A stretch of DNA of 64,000 nucleotides from Hortaea werneckii (GCA_037044905.1 JBAOKB010000061.1:496001-560000), one strand, 5' to 3'. Shown: positions 10,830 to 23,265, counted from the first letter of the stretch. The notes: generated from the sequence alone by a model not told the origin. Numbers and translations: made by a program.

Positions 10830-10912
10830 CTCTGCCGAAGCTGGACAGAAGCCTCCGAGCCAGCAGTGACCTGTTCTGGGAGACATTGCGCATCGCCGCC
10901 GTTCGCAGCACC

Positions 10913-13900
10913 ATGGAACGTCCCTCGTCGCAGTTGGAGAATGTCCGCCCAGCCAACAGCGCATTGCCGAAGCCCACGTCGCGTCTGCCAATGGCCGGCA
11001 GCTCCAATGGCCGCACCCTGCTGGAGACGAGCCAGAGCGATCTGAATGCGCGGACGAAGCATAAGATACCTGGTCGTACGTACAACCTTACACATTCACA
11101 CGTGTCGAGGGAGGCGACGAGAGGAAGAGCGCTAATCATGGCTGCACAGTGCCCGAGTCGATACCAAAGGTCCCGCGCAAGACGCTCGCCGAACGCGCTG
11201 GCGAACCCATCCATCCGGCGCGATCCTATATTCCGCCCCCGACGACATCGAAAGCAAGCGCAGCGCGTGCAGGACCCAGCAATGGCTATCGCAACGGCAG
11301 TGTGCGCGGCCCATCCCACCGACCTATGGGCGCTGCACGCCACGCCCGAATGCCCAGCGCCCCGAATCCGGCCGCCGCCCAGTTCCAAGACGAAGAAGAA
11401 GAGGAGCCCGAAGTAGGCGTCATGGGCAAGCGCAAAGGTATGCCATCAAACCCTCCGCACCCCGCAACAATGGCGTTAAGGAAGACACGCACCTTCGACA
11501 ACTTGCGCCAACTATCCCCGCACCCCCATAACGCTACGCATACAAGCGCCAGGTCTCAACACTCTGGGTCTTATATCCGCTCCGCCAGCGACAGCAGCTC
11601 CGGTCAGACGGCGAGCCGTAGCGCTTCAGCTACGACCTCCCGTCAGGCTTCAGGCTCATCTGTTGCAACATCTTCTTCTTTCCATTCTGCCCCGCCACCT
11701 ACACAGCCTGCACAACCTACACATGGTGGAGTTCAGCCAGTTGCAGGACAGCAGGCTCTCTCCCGCAATATCTCCCTCTCAACGGCCTTTGCTGGCCTGT
11801 CCCTCACCCCTCGCTGCCCACCAAAGCATCAGCCTTCTCTGTTCAACATCCAAGAAGGCAACACCTCTCCAAGCAAAATACCCAAATACTCTTGCCCGCC
11901 TCCACCACTTCCACCACCTCTCCGTCACGCTCAGTCACAACAAGTCCTTCAAACTCCATCCCCACTCAAGCACAAACCCTCCCTCAACGGACTTTGTACC
12001 CCCCAAAGAACCAGCACAAGAATGCAGAGACAGGATATCCTGCCGGTCTATTTGACGAAAGAAAAGCTGACACCGACACCTTCTTTCACAGCCTGGGACA
12101 CGAAAGGCCGACTTGAAGATATGGAAAAGCTCTACGAAAACCTTAAGACGCAGTTGAGTGGAGCCGCGGACTCAAAGACGGCTATTGAGGAGTCCCTTTC
12201 TCTTTACAAAGCAAGAGGTGCGTATTTGATTGTGATAGAAGCAGAAAGGAAAACAGATACTAACGCTGAGGTTGTATGCAGTCCAAGAGCTCAGCCAGCT
12301 GAACCAGGACCTAAGCTCCTCCAACAAAACGCTGGGTTCCGATCTCGAACGCGCGCGTAACGACTTGCACACCACCGCAACCGACCTTCGCAACGTCAAG
12401 CGCGATCACGAACGCGACATCCAGGAAGTAGAGCGAAAACATGAGCGCGATTTGGCCGACGTGGCGAGTAAATTGGAAAAGGAAGTCAACCTTTTGCAAC
12501 GAGAAAGGGAGAAGGATGAAGATCGATTCAAGAAGGAGATGGAAGACGCCAAGGCGAAATGGCAACGAGCGAAAGACGATGAGACGGCCGATCTAACGAC
12601 ACAGCATTGGGAGGAGATGGAAGAGACGCAGAAGCGGCATAGAAGCGAGAAGGAGCTTCTGCAAAAGGAAGTCGAGACGCTGAAGAGCGCGGCCGATAGC
12701 AGAGCAATAGAGTCAGCGGATGAAGTTAAAGAGCTGAGAGAGGGCGTGGAAGGTCTGCGCAAGGAGCTTGAGGAGGCGAATGAATCGATTAAAAGCCTCA
12801 AGACCAAACTCAGTGGCGAGGAAGCGAAGAACGCGGGCCTGGAACAAGAGAAAGCTAGTCTGGTCTCGAAAACGCATTTCCTTGAAGGCAACCAGGAAGC
12901 TCAGAGTCTTGAATTCACCACCATGAGTGAGAAGCTACAGGATGCCCTTACAGCTCGGGACGCCACTCTCGACACGCTGCGGAAGGAGGAGATGCTACGT
13001 CGAAAGCTCAATGCGACGATCTTGGAGCTGAGAGGCAACATTCGGGTCTTTGTCCGAACGCGACCACTCCTCACAGGCGAAGAGTCGCCGAGTAGAGTTG
13101 AATACCCAGACCAGGACTCGCTTGAAGGCGGCAAAGAAATGGTAGTACACGCACCTACCACCCTGTCTGCCACTGGCAAGGAAAGGAACGAGGCTCATAA
13201 GTACGCCTTCGACCGGGTCTTTGGTCCGGGCTCAGCGAACACTCAAGTCTTCGAAGACTGTCGCGATCTCATTCAATCCGTCGTTGACGGGTACAACGTC
13301 TCGATCCTATCCTATGGCCAGACGGGATCAGGAAAGACCTTCGGAATGTCCGGTCCTGAGGGTATCATCCCTTCCTCCATCGGGCTCCTGATGGCGGAGA
13401 TGCAGCGATTAAGCGAGAAGGGATGGGAGTACAGTGTTGAGGCGTCATTTGTCGAGGTCTACAATGAGACAATTAATGATCTGCTCGGCGATGCGAAGAC
13501 ATGGGACGAAGGAGACGGTGGCGATGGCAGCGCCAGGGGCAAGAAGAAGGAGAGACACGAAATCCACCACGATCCTCTTACAGGAAAAACGACGGTTTCG
13601 AACTTGAGCTCTGTCGCTTTGTGGCCACCGCCTACCAACGACGGCCAGTGGCCTCCTCCTGCCCCTACCGCGGACACGGCACAGGACGCAGCCGCCGACC
13701 CAGAAAGCGATGCCGCAACGTCCTACACGCAAAAAGCCATCGACAATCTCCTCACGACCGCCATGAAGAACCGCCGCGTCGCCTCCACGAAATCCAACGA
13801 GCGCTCCTCCCGTTCCCACTCCATCTTCATGCTGACGCTCAAAGGCTCCTGCGCCGCTACGAACGAAACGAGCGAGGGCGTGCTCAACCTTGTCGACCTC

Positions 13901-14326
13901 GCGGGTTCCGAACGCCTGAAGCAATCTGGTGCCGCGGGCGAACGACAGAAGGAGACGGCGGCCATCAACCGGAGTCTCAGCAGTCTTGGAGATGTCATTG
14001 GCGCATTGGCTTCGGGCAAAGGCGAGGCGCATGTGCCTTATCGGAATAGCAAAGTGAGTTACCCTCCTCCCCCCCTCTTGATCTTTGTTCTCTCTCTTGC
14101 ATTTTCTTTGAAGACCTCCCAAGCTAACGCCACCATCTCTCTCTCACAGCTCACCTACCTCCTCCAAAGCTCCCTCGGCGGCACAGCAGCCAACGGCAAG
14201 TCCTCCCGTACTCTGATGCTGCTGCATCTCTCCCCGCTGGCGGCCCACTGGCAGGAGAGCCGCAGCTCGCTGCTGTTTGGCTCTAAGGTTCTCGGGGCGC
14301 ATATTGGGAGTGCGAAGAAGAAGTGA
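10913..14326 (+). CDS. Kinesin-14 (Kar3/KlpA-type, C-terminal motor), 4 exons
   Basis: Minus-end-directed microtubule motor for spindle assembly and nuclear positioning. Exons: 10913-11075, 11150-12217, 12282-14053, 14150-14326; introns 74, 64 and 96 nt, the second with TACTAAC. Product 1059 aa. Residues 1-400 are a Ser/Pro-rich basic tail (microtubule binding in this class), ~405-655 a coiled coil. The class-specific neck ILELRGNIRVFVRTRPL leads into the motor at ~663. The P-loop GQTGSGKT is at ~756, switch I is NERSSRSH, switch II LVDLAGSE. The motor has an extra Pro/Asp/Ala-rich insert of about 35-45 residues after VSNLSSVALW, before SYTQKAIDNLL, longer than in Kar3. The frame is clean throughout. 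Kinesin-14 assignment is firm; the exact orthologue name is inferred. Confidence 0.95.
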
Positions 14327-14930
14327 TGATGAGGGGTTTGGAGAGGGTGGAGCAAGATTGGGAATGGGCAGTGAATGGGACGAAAGTGGACTTGGCGGAC
14401 TCCTCCGCTTTAGAGGGTTTCTTTCTTCTTTCTCTTTTTCGTATCTTCCGGTTTTCCTCGTATCGAAACTCCTGGCTCTTCTTTGGGGAACAACAGCTGG
14501 GTGGACAGGAGAAGACAGATGATCTGCCAGGATCGAGTCTGTGGAACACTGGCCACAGGGGATTGATGGAAACGGCGTTTGTTTGAGGATAGTGCGTAAA
14601 TGAATCACGCTGTTTGTTCTACTTGGACTGTGTTAATGTCTTTTCTTCATCTTCCGCTGCTGCTAATACGGCTTTCGCTGCTGCCGCCTTTATGTCTGCC
14701 TCTGGGGAGACGTGAACGTTGTGTCATGAGAAGCGTGCTTCCACACTCAGGGGCTGTCTCTACAAACTCGGAAGGAATGAAGGTATTATGTCTTTGACCG
14801 TATTGATTGACTGCAATGCACTCCGTAATGCCTAGATTCAACCTTGCTCGGATAGCCATCATTCAAAGCTTCGTTGGCATACTGGTCATCTCTTTCCTTT
14901 CTCTCCATTGCGTAGGCTGACATCTCTATT
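14327..14930. other. Convergent intergenic region
   Basis: 3' flanks of the kinesin gene and the BTB gene, with CT-rich stretches. No supported gene, apart from a possible spliced last exon of the BTB gene. Confidence 0.4.
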
Positions 14931-15781
14931 TTACTGAACGTTGGCACCCTCACCCCTTTCGCGGCCTGCAGAGATGTTTGGAACTTGTAATACATGCTCT
15001 GAATGTGCTGTCGTAAAGTGCAGCAGGCCTACATACGTGACTTCTTCTCCATGATGCGCATTGACACAACTTGAAGGTGCTCGACAACGCTTCTTGCCTG
15101 CAGACTTACAGCTAACGTCGCCTTCATGGATGTGATATTCGCACATATCCATGTCCTGAATGACCTTCTTGGTGTCTGTGCTCTTGGTGTTGGGATTCTG
15201 CGGATGTGCCCCGGCCCCCCTTTCTTGCCACACAGCCAACAGAAGGTCCCAGACTGCTTCTTTTGGCCACCCGGACCTTTCTACTTGATCGTTGAAAGAG
15301 GAGCGGTTACAGGTGACTGCGATAAAGAACACCAGGAAGCGCCTGAGAGCTGCACTGGCGCTGGTGTTGGCGTATGCGTACTGAATCATCTTATGTGTTG
15401 GCCGGTACCACAGTGTAAGTACGTGACTTCGCAAATAGTCGATTGCGACATTTGCAAGGCTGGGTATCTGCCTTCGATCGGCGAATGCCCACAACTTGCA
15501 AAGCAGCAACCCAGTGTCTGCCCTTTTTGTGTGCTCGAAGTCAACATTCAATGGCCGGACGTACATCCACGCCACCGCAAGCTCGACTACGTTGGATTCT
15601 TCCGTCGGTAGCTTGATGCCGCTTTGCGACGCTTCGAGGAAGTTGCCATTCAAAGCGGCGCGGAAGTAACCAGAGTAGAAACTGAGGACGCCCTTGTGGA
15701 CCTTGATGATTTTGGACTCATCGCCGATCTCAAGTTGGACGATGTCGTCAAGTAGAAAGCTGCTGAGCGTCAATAAAACAT
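14931..15781 (-). CDS. BTB/POZ domain protein
   Basis: About 282 aa with an N-terminal BTB/POZ fold (residues ~10-110): DDIVQLEIGDESKIIKVHKG, LSFYSGYFRAALNGNF and the helix VVELAVAWMYVRPLN. Such single-BTB fungal proteins are thought to be protein-interaction or Cullin-3 adaptors. The C-terminal half has scattered Cys and His residues but no known domain. The frame opens with TTG at 15773. The nearest ATG, at 15781, is out of frame by one base across a TTTT run (15775-15778); one extra T would give MFLLTLSSF. The 3' end is uncertain: a GTATGT donor and a CTGCAG acceptor suggest an intron removing the last ~25 residues. Confidence 0.75.
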
Positions 15782-16358
15782 TGAGTCTGATATCAGCCTG
15801 ACCGGTGTCTCCTTGGGCGGGGATTTGTCAACGTTCAGTGCCGAGGGCAGGACGTCACCGCAAGCTCGCCATTGTGGCCTCTTGGTAGGCAGCTTGATGA
15901 CGCGTTGCATAGCTGTCTCCCTTTCACTTTTGATGTGAGGTGTCTTCATTGAGGTGTCTTCAGTGAGGTGTCTTCAATGAGGTGTCTTCAGTCGCTTCAA
16001 CCCGTCGAGTGTCATCAGTGATGGAGTGGCAACATGCTGGCATAGGATACTGAGACGGCAGAAGTGCCAACGACTAGTGGTGGGGATTGGTCAGGCAGGC
16101 AGCCTTGGCGTTCACCTACCAAACACTGCAGGTGCAGCCCACCCCCTGCAGAGACGCTGTTAGCCCTCTGGCTTTGGCCCAGGTGGGCAGTGGAGTTCAC
16201 AGGCACCAACCTTGATCATGAGACCTTGGCGTTCACGTGCAAGACGATGCAAACGGGATCATTGAACCTCAGGCACCACATCTTATGAACACGCCGTGTA
16301 TTGAAGATGCACTTCGGGATGACAGGCGCACTCTGACATGGCAACAGGCTAGAAAGCT
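15782..16358. other. Intergenic with short repeats
   Basis: Upstream of the BTB gene, downstream of the MIT gene. Contains the 14-bp tandem repeat described separately, and ccttggcgttcac occurs twice, about 120 bp apart. No supported gene. Confidence 0.5.
15937..15992. repeat. Four tandem copies of a 14-bp unit
   Basis: Unit gaggtgtcttcaNt repeated four times without gaps; the copies differ only at the N position or next to it. Non-coding, about 160 bp upstream of the BTB gene. Confidence 0.85.
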
Positions 16359-17916
16359 TCATGCAGCACCAGGCATTCCCTCATCAGCAACCAGTCCGTC
16401 TTCTTCGTCACCCGGCTGTGCCTTCTCTTTGGCCTCCATCATTCTTTTCTTAGCCCCTTTCCGAAGACTCTGATATCGCTGCTCCCACGTCTCAATACTC
16501 TTGGCTTGCTTCGCAGCCTGAGCTTCCAGTCTCTGCCTTTCCTCAGCATCCTTCGCAGCTTGTTGCTCCAACTGTCTTAAGCGCTTCAGCATTGTCGTGT
16601 CCGATCCACCAGCGCCACCGGCACTGCTTCCTGCAGGCGGATGCATGCCAATCATACTCTGGGTGAGTGCGGCATCCTGCGCGTGGGCTTCAAATGCTGC
16701 AAGTCGATTCGCGAGCCCTTCGAGCGTTTGCTTGAGAGTAGTATTTTCGAGCTCCAGCTCCTCGCTCGTTGATCCTTTGCCAACGCCTCCACGCTTTGCC
16801 CCGGAGCCTGCTCGACTGTGCTTGGGTGAAGGTGGGCCTTGTGCTTCGCGCGCATCCACAAAGGCATCCTCATCGTCTTCGCCTAACCCGCCAGCGGCAT
16901 CGTTAGGATTGCCACGCACTACGTGAGAATATGACTTGGTACCTGCGTAAGGCGGGACCACATAGAAGCTCTCAGCCGGCCCAAAACCGTGTCCTAGCGT
17001 TCCGCGCTGGCGATGCTCTTCTTCAATTGCATTCAAAGCCGCTTTTGAGAAGATTTTCTTGACATCTGGATCATTGCTTGCGTGCACGGTTGAAGCTGCC
17101 AGATCTTTGTTGCGACCAGACGATGGGATACCCTCAGATGCTTTGACTGCATCATCGGCCGTTAGTGGCAATCCAGCGTACGCTAGAGCAGCGGAGAGCT
17201 TCGACATGGTGCCGGTTGTGATTTGACTATAAAGCGTGAGAAGGCCTCATCGTCCTCCGTCTTCTCAGATGGTTTACGCCGATGATTCAGATTGGCCTGG
17301 CTGGAGACCACAGAAGGTGGTACCTTCGGCGTAGTGGAAGACGAAGGGGTACGACGTTGAGATTCTGGAGATAGCTGTCGAGCCCGGGCCTGTGCGGCTG
17401 GAGAAGACGTGCCTCGCCCGGATTGAGGGATACCTCGTCTTGAGGCCAGCTCGCGGGTAAGAGATGGGGAGGAGTCACGGACTTGACTTCCAACTTTGGC
17501 AGCTGCAATGGCTGAACTTGTAGGCTTCGATCTACTGTTGTTGGGTTTATTCGACACCGTTTTGCTTTGGACTGAGTCCTTCTTAGTGGCGTTAACCCCG
17601 GACAAGTCTTTTGATTCACGTGAAGGTGGTGACGGATTAGTTTCATTTGGAGACCTTATGATACGAGCAAGCCTCTGATGTTGTTCCTCTAGCAAATGCA
17701 GTATGCGAAGAGCTTCGGGATTACTGGTTGCCCTTGAGGCGCGTGCAAAATCTGCTGCCGCACTCTCGTATTCGACTGCGGCTTGGTCTTCATGACGATC
17801 TTGTCTTTCTCGGGCCGCTTTTCGTGCGTGAGCGCGCGCCTGCACCAAAAGTGAGCAAGTGGCAAGACAAAGACATAGATGAACCCTACGCTGGACAGCG
17901 GCGCTACTTCTGCCAT
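16359..17916 (-). CDS. MIT-domain protein with C-terminal coiled coil, one frameshift
   Basis: Exon 1 (17916-17890) encodes MAEVAPLSS. A 50-nt intron (17889-17840) leads to exon 2 from 17839. An N-terminal MIT-like three-helix segment follows (ARKAARERQDRHEDQAAVEY and ALRILHLLEEQHQRLARII), then a ~130-residue Ser/Pro/Lys-rich linker. The frame breaks at a TTT run (plus strand AAA 17231-17233): upstream ends DDEAFSRF, downstream resumes YSQITTGTMSKLSA, so one T is missing. The C-terminal part has PLTADDAVKASE, FGPAESFYVVPP and a long coiled coil (~residues 370-480). MIT domains bind ESCRT-III tails, so an endosomal role is likely but inferred. It is divergent from the LAM gene. Confidence 0.75.
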
Positions 17917-18400
17917 GATCAACGCGTGAAGGAGAACGAGACACGTAGGGGCTGAGTGAAGTCAAACTGTAAAATAACCATATGCAATTGAATTCTTGGG
18001 CTGATGTGGCAAAGTGATCGAACCGAGTAAGTATGCCTGAATAGAGACATGTGGTCATTCCGCATCGGGAAAGTCCGCCACTAGCGCCACCCCGCAATAT
18101 GCATGGCCAGCGCTGGATTCAATGTTCCCAAACTCCACATTCACTACACTCTCCTGGATGAAACCGGATGGTCGCTTTGACAATTGATTCGTGCATGCTC
18201 GAAAAGACTTACCAAAACTCCGACCTCGCCAGCGTGCCAGGTAATGTAACAATTCCTCACTCAACGGCAATTGAGTGCAGGGTGATCCCCAGCTCCTTCC
18301 TCACAGGACGGATCCTGCTCTGGCTCAGCGTCACCAAGGCTACGTAACGAGACAACACCAGCACTGGGAAACGCCTTGTTAGAATGTGTGGATAGCCACG
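17917..18400. promoter_or_regulatory. Divergent promoter, MIT gene / LAM gene
   Basis: 484 bp between divergent start codons; must hold both promoters. No TATA box or repeat stands out. Confidence 0.4.
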
Positions 18401-21400
18401 ATGCCGACAATCGAGCACAACACGGCCTCTCCTCGCCGCACATTATCCAAGTTGCGCCGCAACAAGGGTGTGGCAAACGCATCCACCAACAGCCTCGCCA
18501 GTGGATCCGCAGATGGCGACGACTCATCCGAGGGCGGTCTTCGCGTTTCAATGGATGCTGCTCTCGAGAAAGTCCGTGGCCGAGCGAGACGTAAATCTGC
18601 GGACGAGCGGCGTGGAAGCGACGACACGACCGGCAGAAGATTATCAGGCCTGATCTCACGCAAGAAGCCTGCTTCCAAGCGTGACAAGCAGGGCCTTGAG
18701 CGCAATCTTAGTGCGCCTTCAGGCGAAGATAGCCTGTCTATTTCTGGAAACCGCTCTGAAGGATCCTTACTTGACAGTGGTCGCAGCAGTCAATTTACGG
18801 ACGATGATTCGGAGCATCCAGGGTACGTCAATTTCAAACCCCCCCCTTTATCCTCGTTCCTTTCCTTTCATTCCTCACTCGCTCCCTTTCCTTCGTTATG
18901 CACAACGTTTCATTGCTGTTTGATATTGCTAAGTGAGATGTCTGGCATTTTCGTATACGTTTGCTGTTTCCCTGACCCCGGATGGTGCTCGTCATGTCGC
19001 GGAGCGAGCCGCAAGCCAATTCCCTGAGCACGCGGCATGCACCGGTACCTCCGCTAGGGCGTTGATGTCAGCCTCAACCTGCACGTTACTACCTACCTAC
19101 TTTCTCAAGAAGGCAGTACACTTCTACGTTTCATAACTTTCCTAAAGCTATACTACTGCCGGACACCGCTATTTTGTTCCCCAGGAATTCTCCATTTGCA
19201 GCAATTCAAAGCGAGGACGGAGTTAACTCAAACTTGCAAACAGGAAGCCTACTCGACCGTCTCTCTCTCCCCACCCATCACATAGTGGACTACTCACACT
19301 CTCTTCGCCGGAGATCAATGCTCAAGCACGCTCACCTGCTCCAATAGATGGCGCCTCCAATCCTCCAATAAACGTCCCCACGGCGGATATCCCTCAAATA
19401 GTTGAACCATCTGGTGAACAATCGTTACCCGATCAGCTTCCAGCTAGCCGTGGCGCCTCACCCGTTGAGAAGTTAAGAGGCGCATTTACTCTTCCCAAGA
19501 GAGGAAGTTTGGAGGCAGATAAGGATTCAGTAAAATCAAGTAACAGCGCTGCAGGAAGCTTTGGCGGGCTGTTCAGACCGAAGAGCAGAAGGAACAGTGT
19601 GAACGAGCAGATAGTCGAAGGACCTTTAAGAGACGGGACATCTGTATTGAGCCTGTAATCTCAGCATCGGGAGAGGGATATAGCCAGGACAATCGTGAGA
19701 AGACAAGCGAGAGACCGGAAACCCCCAGGAACCAACCAAGGCGCGGGCGCATCAACACAGCTTCACTCCCGGCAACACCTGACAATCTAATCGAGACTCC
19801 TAGTACACTTGTCACGCCTCCTACGCCAACTGACCCTTATTCAGACGCATCCACGTTTTCAGAAAGCCAAGCGCTCGCTCCAAAAGTAGCATCATCACCC
19901 AATCGCCCCTTGAATGCTGTGGAAAGCATACGACATCGCCGCGCCCAATCTGCGAATCTTCCAAGCAGACTCTCGAACTCCATCCCTGCGCCGTTGACGC
20001 CGACTATCGAGGAGAGTAAGACCCCCGGCGGTACTTTGACACAACCTGCGAACGCGAGTGGCTTCTTTTCGTCCTTTTTCTCTGCTGCTCAGAAGGCAGC
20101 AGATCAATTGAGCAACAACATCAATAGCGGTATCAGTGGCGCACAAGGAAAGAGCAAGGCTGCAGTTGGCGGACAGGGAGCAGACGTGATCGCAGAATCA
20201 TATCAAGAGAAAGACGGCCAGGATACAGACGTTGCAGACACCGGAAATAAGAGCCCTGCCGTGGAAACCCTGGGCAAAGGCGAACTGAACTTGAGCCACC
20301 TCGGTATAAGTGAGGGACAGGACGCTAGTCCAATGACATCAACGGTCGACCTGCCGCAGCAGGACCAAGCAGCACCGAATGGAAATTCAACCCAAAGAGC
20401 AGAAGAGGAGGCAGCTGCGCGGGCAGTATCGGTAGCATATGAAAAGCCGGTGCACAATGCCGTCAGCCAAGCGACTGGCAGACCTATGTCGGTGACGTCT
20501 CAGGATCGGCTGACATTGGCAGGCGATCAGACACCACCTCGTTCGACCGGGGATGGCGATGGGCTACGACGATCAGGCAGTGTTCGCAGCAGGCTCAGCG
20601 GACGGCGAAGACATCGGGCTAGCTCGGCGACGACTGCAACGCATCACACAACCGCGACTAACGGGGCGATCGCTGCAGCAATCCAATCTAGCGCATCGAC
20701 TTTGGCCATTCCAAATACCAACGCAGTCGGTGGTGGCCATCGCATGACTGGTTTCGCAGTGGCAAGTAGCAAGCGCAACAAAGATTTCCATGCGTTGTTT
20801 CGAAGTGTACCAGAAGATGATTACTTGATCGAAGACTACAGTGCGGCTCTGCAAAGGGACATCCTGCTTCATGGGAGACTGTATGTGTCCGAGGGACATA
20901 TCTGTTTTTCCAGCAACATTCTAGGCTGGGTGACAAATCTTGTGATCAGTTTCGATGAGGTTGTCTCTGTGGAGAAAAGGAACACAGCAATCGTTTTCCC
21001 CAACGCCATTGCTATCCAGACGTTGCACGCAAAGAACACATTCGCAAGCTTCGTAGCTCGCGATTCGACATACGAGTTACTGATTGGCATTTGGAAGATC
21101 AGTCATCCCAACCTCAAGAGCTCTCTCAACGGAGTCACGGTTGAAAATGCTGCGCAGGGGGATAAGACCGAAGTCGTTGATGCAGCAGATGAAGATGACG
21201 GTGCTTCAGCCGAAGGCTCAGAGGACGAAGTATATGATGAAGATGACGAAGACGATGTGGGCAGCTTTTCAGATGCAGCAGCGCCTAGCATTGGTGGCAG
21301 TGACGCCGATGGAGCTCCCCTCAGTAGAAAGACCTCAGCTGTACCGGTCGGCGCAATGACGCAGCAAATGGCATCGGTGGCGCAAGGGTAATCGAGGCTG

Positions 21401-22625
21401 TCGACATGGCAGCTGCACCAGCACCAGGTGGCGCTGTAGACTTCCCTGGCCCAGCAACACACGTCCCGACCGAATGCACAGAAGCAGCAGAACACTACGA
21501 CCGCCCCATCACTGATGCGACGATACCTGCGCCGTTAGGCAAGGTCTACTCGCTAATGTTTGGACCAGCGTCTGGCAGTTTCATGAAGAGATGGCTGGTC
21601 GATGACCAGAAGTCAAGAGAACTGAACTACGCTGATGATAAATTTGGTCTTGACAATGAACACAAGTCAATAACGTTCGACTACATCAAGCCATTGAACG
21701 GGTCAATTGGCCCGAAGCAAACCAAGTGCATTACAACTAACACTCTCCTGGCTTTCGATCTTGAAAGAGCTGTGACGATCGACTGCAGCACACAAACCCC
21801 CGATGTGCCAAGCGGCAATGTCTTCACGACCAAGACGAGGTATTGCTTGATGTGGGCACCGGGGAATGCAACAAGATTGGTGGCAACTTGCACCATCGAG
21901 TGGACGGGCAAAAGCTGGCTCAAGGGTATGCTGACTATTGCCTTGCCATCTACAATCAACCTGCTAACTGTTGGTAGGACCAATCGAGAAAGGTGCAAAT
22001 GACGGCCAAATTGACTACGTCAACAGCTTAATCGCTTCATTGAAAGCTGCAGTTTCGTCTAAGCCTACCGCCAAGGGCGGTCCCAAGAAAGGAAGGCGTA
22101 AAGTAAAGAAGGGCACCGGCAATGATGACGCTGTCGCGCCAAAGAGTCTCCCATCGCTGAAAAGAAGCGTGCCAACTGGGGCATGTTGGAGCCTCTGCAT
22201 CAGATTCTGGAGCCCCTCCATGCACTGCTGAGCCCTTTTATCAATTCCCAGGTCGTCATCGCTGTGCTTTTCGCATTGTTGATCTACACGTGGGTCATCC
22301 CGCCACGAGCTGGAACTGGTGTTGGAATGCCGGGCTACAGTACACCCCAGAGACTTGCGGCTTACGAAGAGCTTTGGCGGCGGGAAGAGAGCGAGCTGTG
22401 GGATTGGTTGGAGGATCGCGTGGGCCTTGACCACAGGTACGCCCCTGACAACGCTGTGAAGCAGGACAGGCAGAAGGTGTTGAATGCCCGGGCATGGGTC
22501 GAAGGCTGGAGGATGAGAGCATGAACGAGCACCAGATGGACGAGGCTGTGCGAATCACCGAGGAACGCCTTTCGGCGTTGAAGGAGGCAATGGCCCGGAA
22601 AAGGGCTAAACGACAGCAGGCATAA
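18401..22625 (+). CDS. LAM/YSP2-type ER-plasma membrane sterol transporter (GRAM-VASt-TM), four frameshifts
   Basis: StART-like sterol transporter at ER-plasma-membrane contacts. Exon 1 18401-18822 starts MPTIEHNTAS. Intron 1 is long (18823-19243, 421 nt). Intron 2 is 21926-21977 (52 nt) with GCTAAC. Domains: a long disordered Ser-rich N-terminus; a GRAM domain (nt ~20781-21095; FHALFRSVPEDDYLIEDY, GRLYVSEGHICFSSN); an acidic linker; a VASt domain (nt ~21480-22050; IPAPLGKVYSLMFGPASGSF, GKSWLKG); one membrane helix (nt ~22240-22305; VVIAVLFALLIYTWV); and a cytosolic tail ending at 22625. The frame shifts at 19652-19653 (CC), 21386-21388 (GGG), 22150-22152 (CCC) and ~22511-22520, one base missing each time, with homology resuming at once. 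Yeast has Lam2/Ysp2 and Lam4; which orthologue this is I cannot say. Confidence 0.88.
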
Positions 22626-23265
22626 GCCATCCGAAGCATATTTCTTCCTGAGCTTTACCATTTGTAGTTGTATCCTAAGGTTTCAAAGTTGCATGAACTG
22701 TTCTTGCATTTTCTTACGGATCCGCGAAGTTATGCAAGGTGGCTCGGCCTGGGCCGCAGAAGTGCTGCATGTCTGTTATAGAAACCTCCCAATAATTCAG
22801 ATACACACAGTGTTATTAAGTACAGTGGACTGTAACTCACTGCACTTAATCAGCAGGCCGCGGAGCGCCGTGTTCTCTTGGTCCCTTCAGCCCCGTGGGT
22901 AATAGACTTCTGATAGCATCGGCAAGCCGAGTCGATCTTAGGGTCTGTGCGAGCGGAGTTAGATCCGTGCGATGCACCAAAATGCACGTGCTAGAACCAA
23001 CATGACCTGCAAAGAAGATCCATGTCCGTTATGTGGACGGAAGGTTTGCTCCCGGACTATGGCCAAAGTCTGAACTCCATACGCCTTTTTTCAACTTCAC
23101 TCCTGTCCTCCGTCAGTGTCTGCTAATTCCATTCCGGCCCCGAGGCCGAGTGGCCTGACCGACCTGTCCCAAAAGCTGTCACCCTGATCCAGCGTGGGAA
23201 TTTTTGCCAGACTCTGTGAGCAAGCAGTTGGCCTTTAGGTTGCTTGGGGCTTGACCTGGCGAAGG
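22626..23265. other. Intergenic, Iwr1 promoter
   Basis: Between two co-directional genes. No repeat or supported ORF. A 'gaggccgagtggcc' stretch at ~23140 resembles a tRNA A box, but no acceptor stem or B box follows. Confidence 0.4.

Larger units (their letters stand above)
10104..10912. promoter_or_regulatory. Divergent promoter region with microsatellites
   Basis: 809 bp between the LOA1-like and kinesin start codons. It contains a (GA)n tract at ~10597-10615, an imperfect (CCA)n/(CCG)n trinucleotide tract at 10672-10715 and a (GATT)4-like repeat at 10811-10829. The trinucleotide tract makes spurious His- or Pro-rich ORFs. Confidence 0.6.

Noticed and set aside
13890..14149. Read-through ORF across the kinesin intron 14054-14149
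   Set aside because: The frame is open, but GTGAGT and CACAG splice sites and the motor homology show it is an intron.
16103..16240. Repeated ccttggcgttcac phrase
   Set aside because: Two short copies only; not enough for a named repeat element.
23130..23170. tRNA-like A-box sequence
   Set aside because: No matching B box, anticodon stem or acceptor stem follows.
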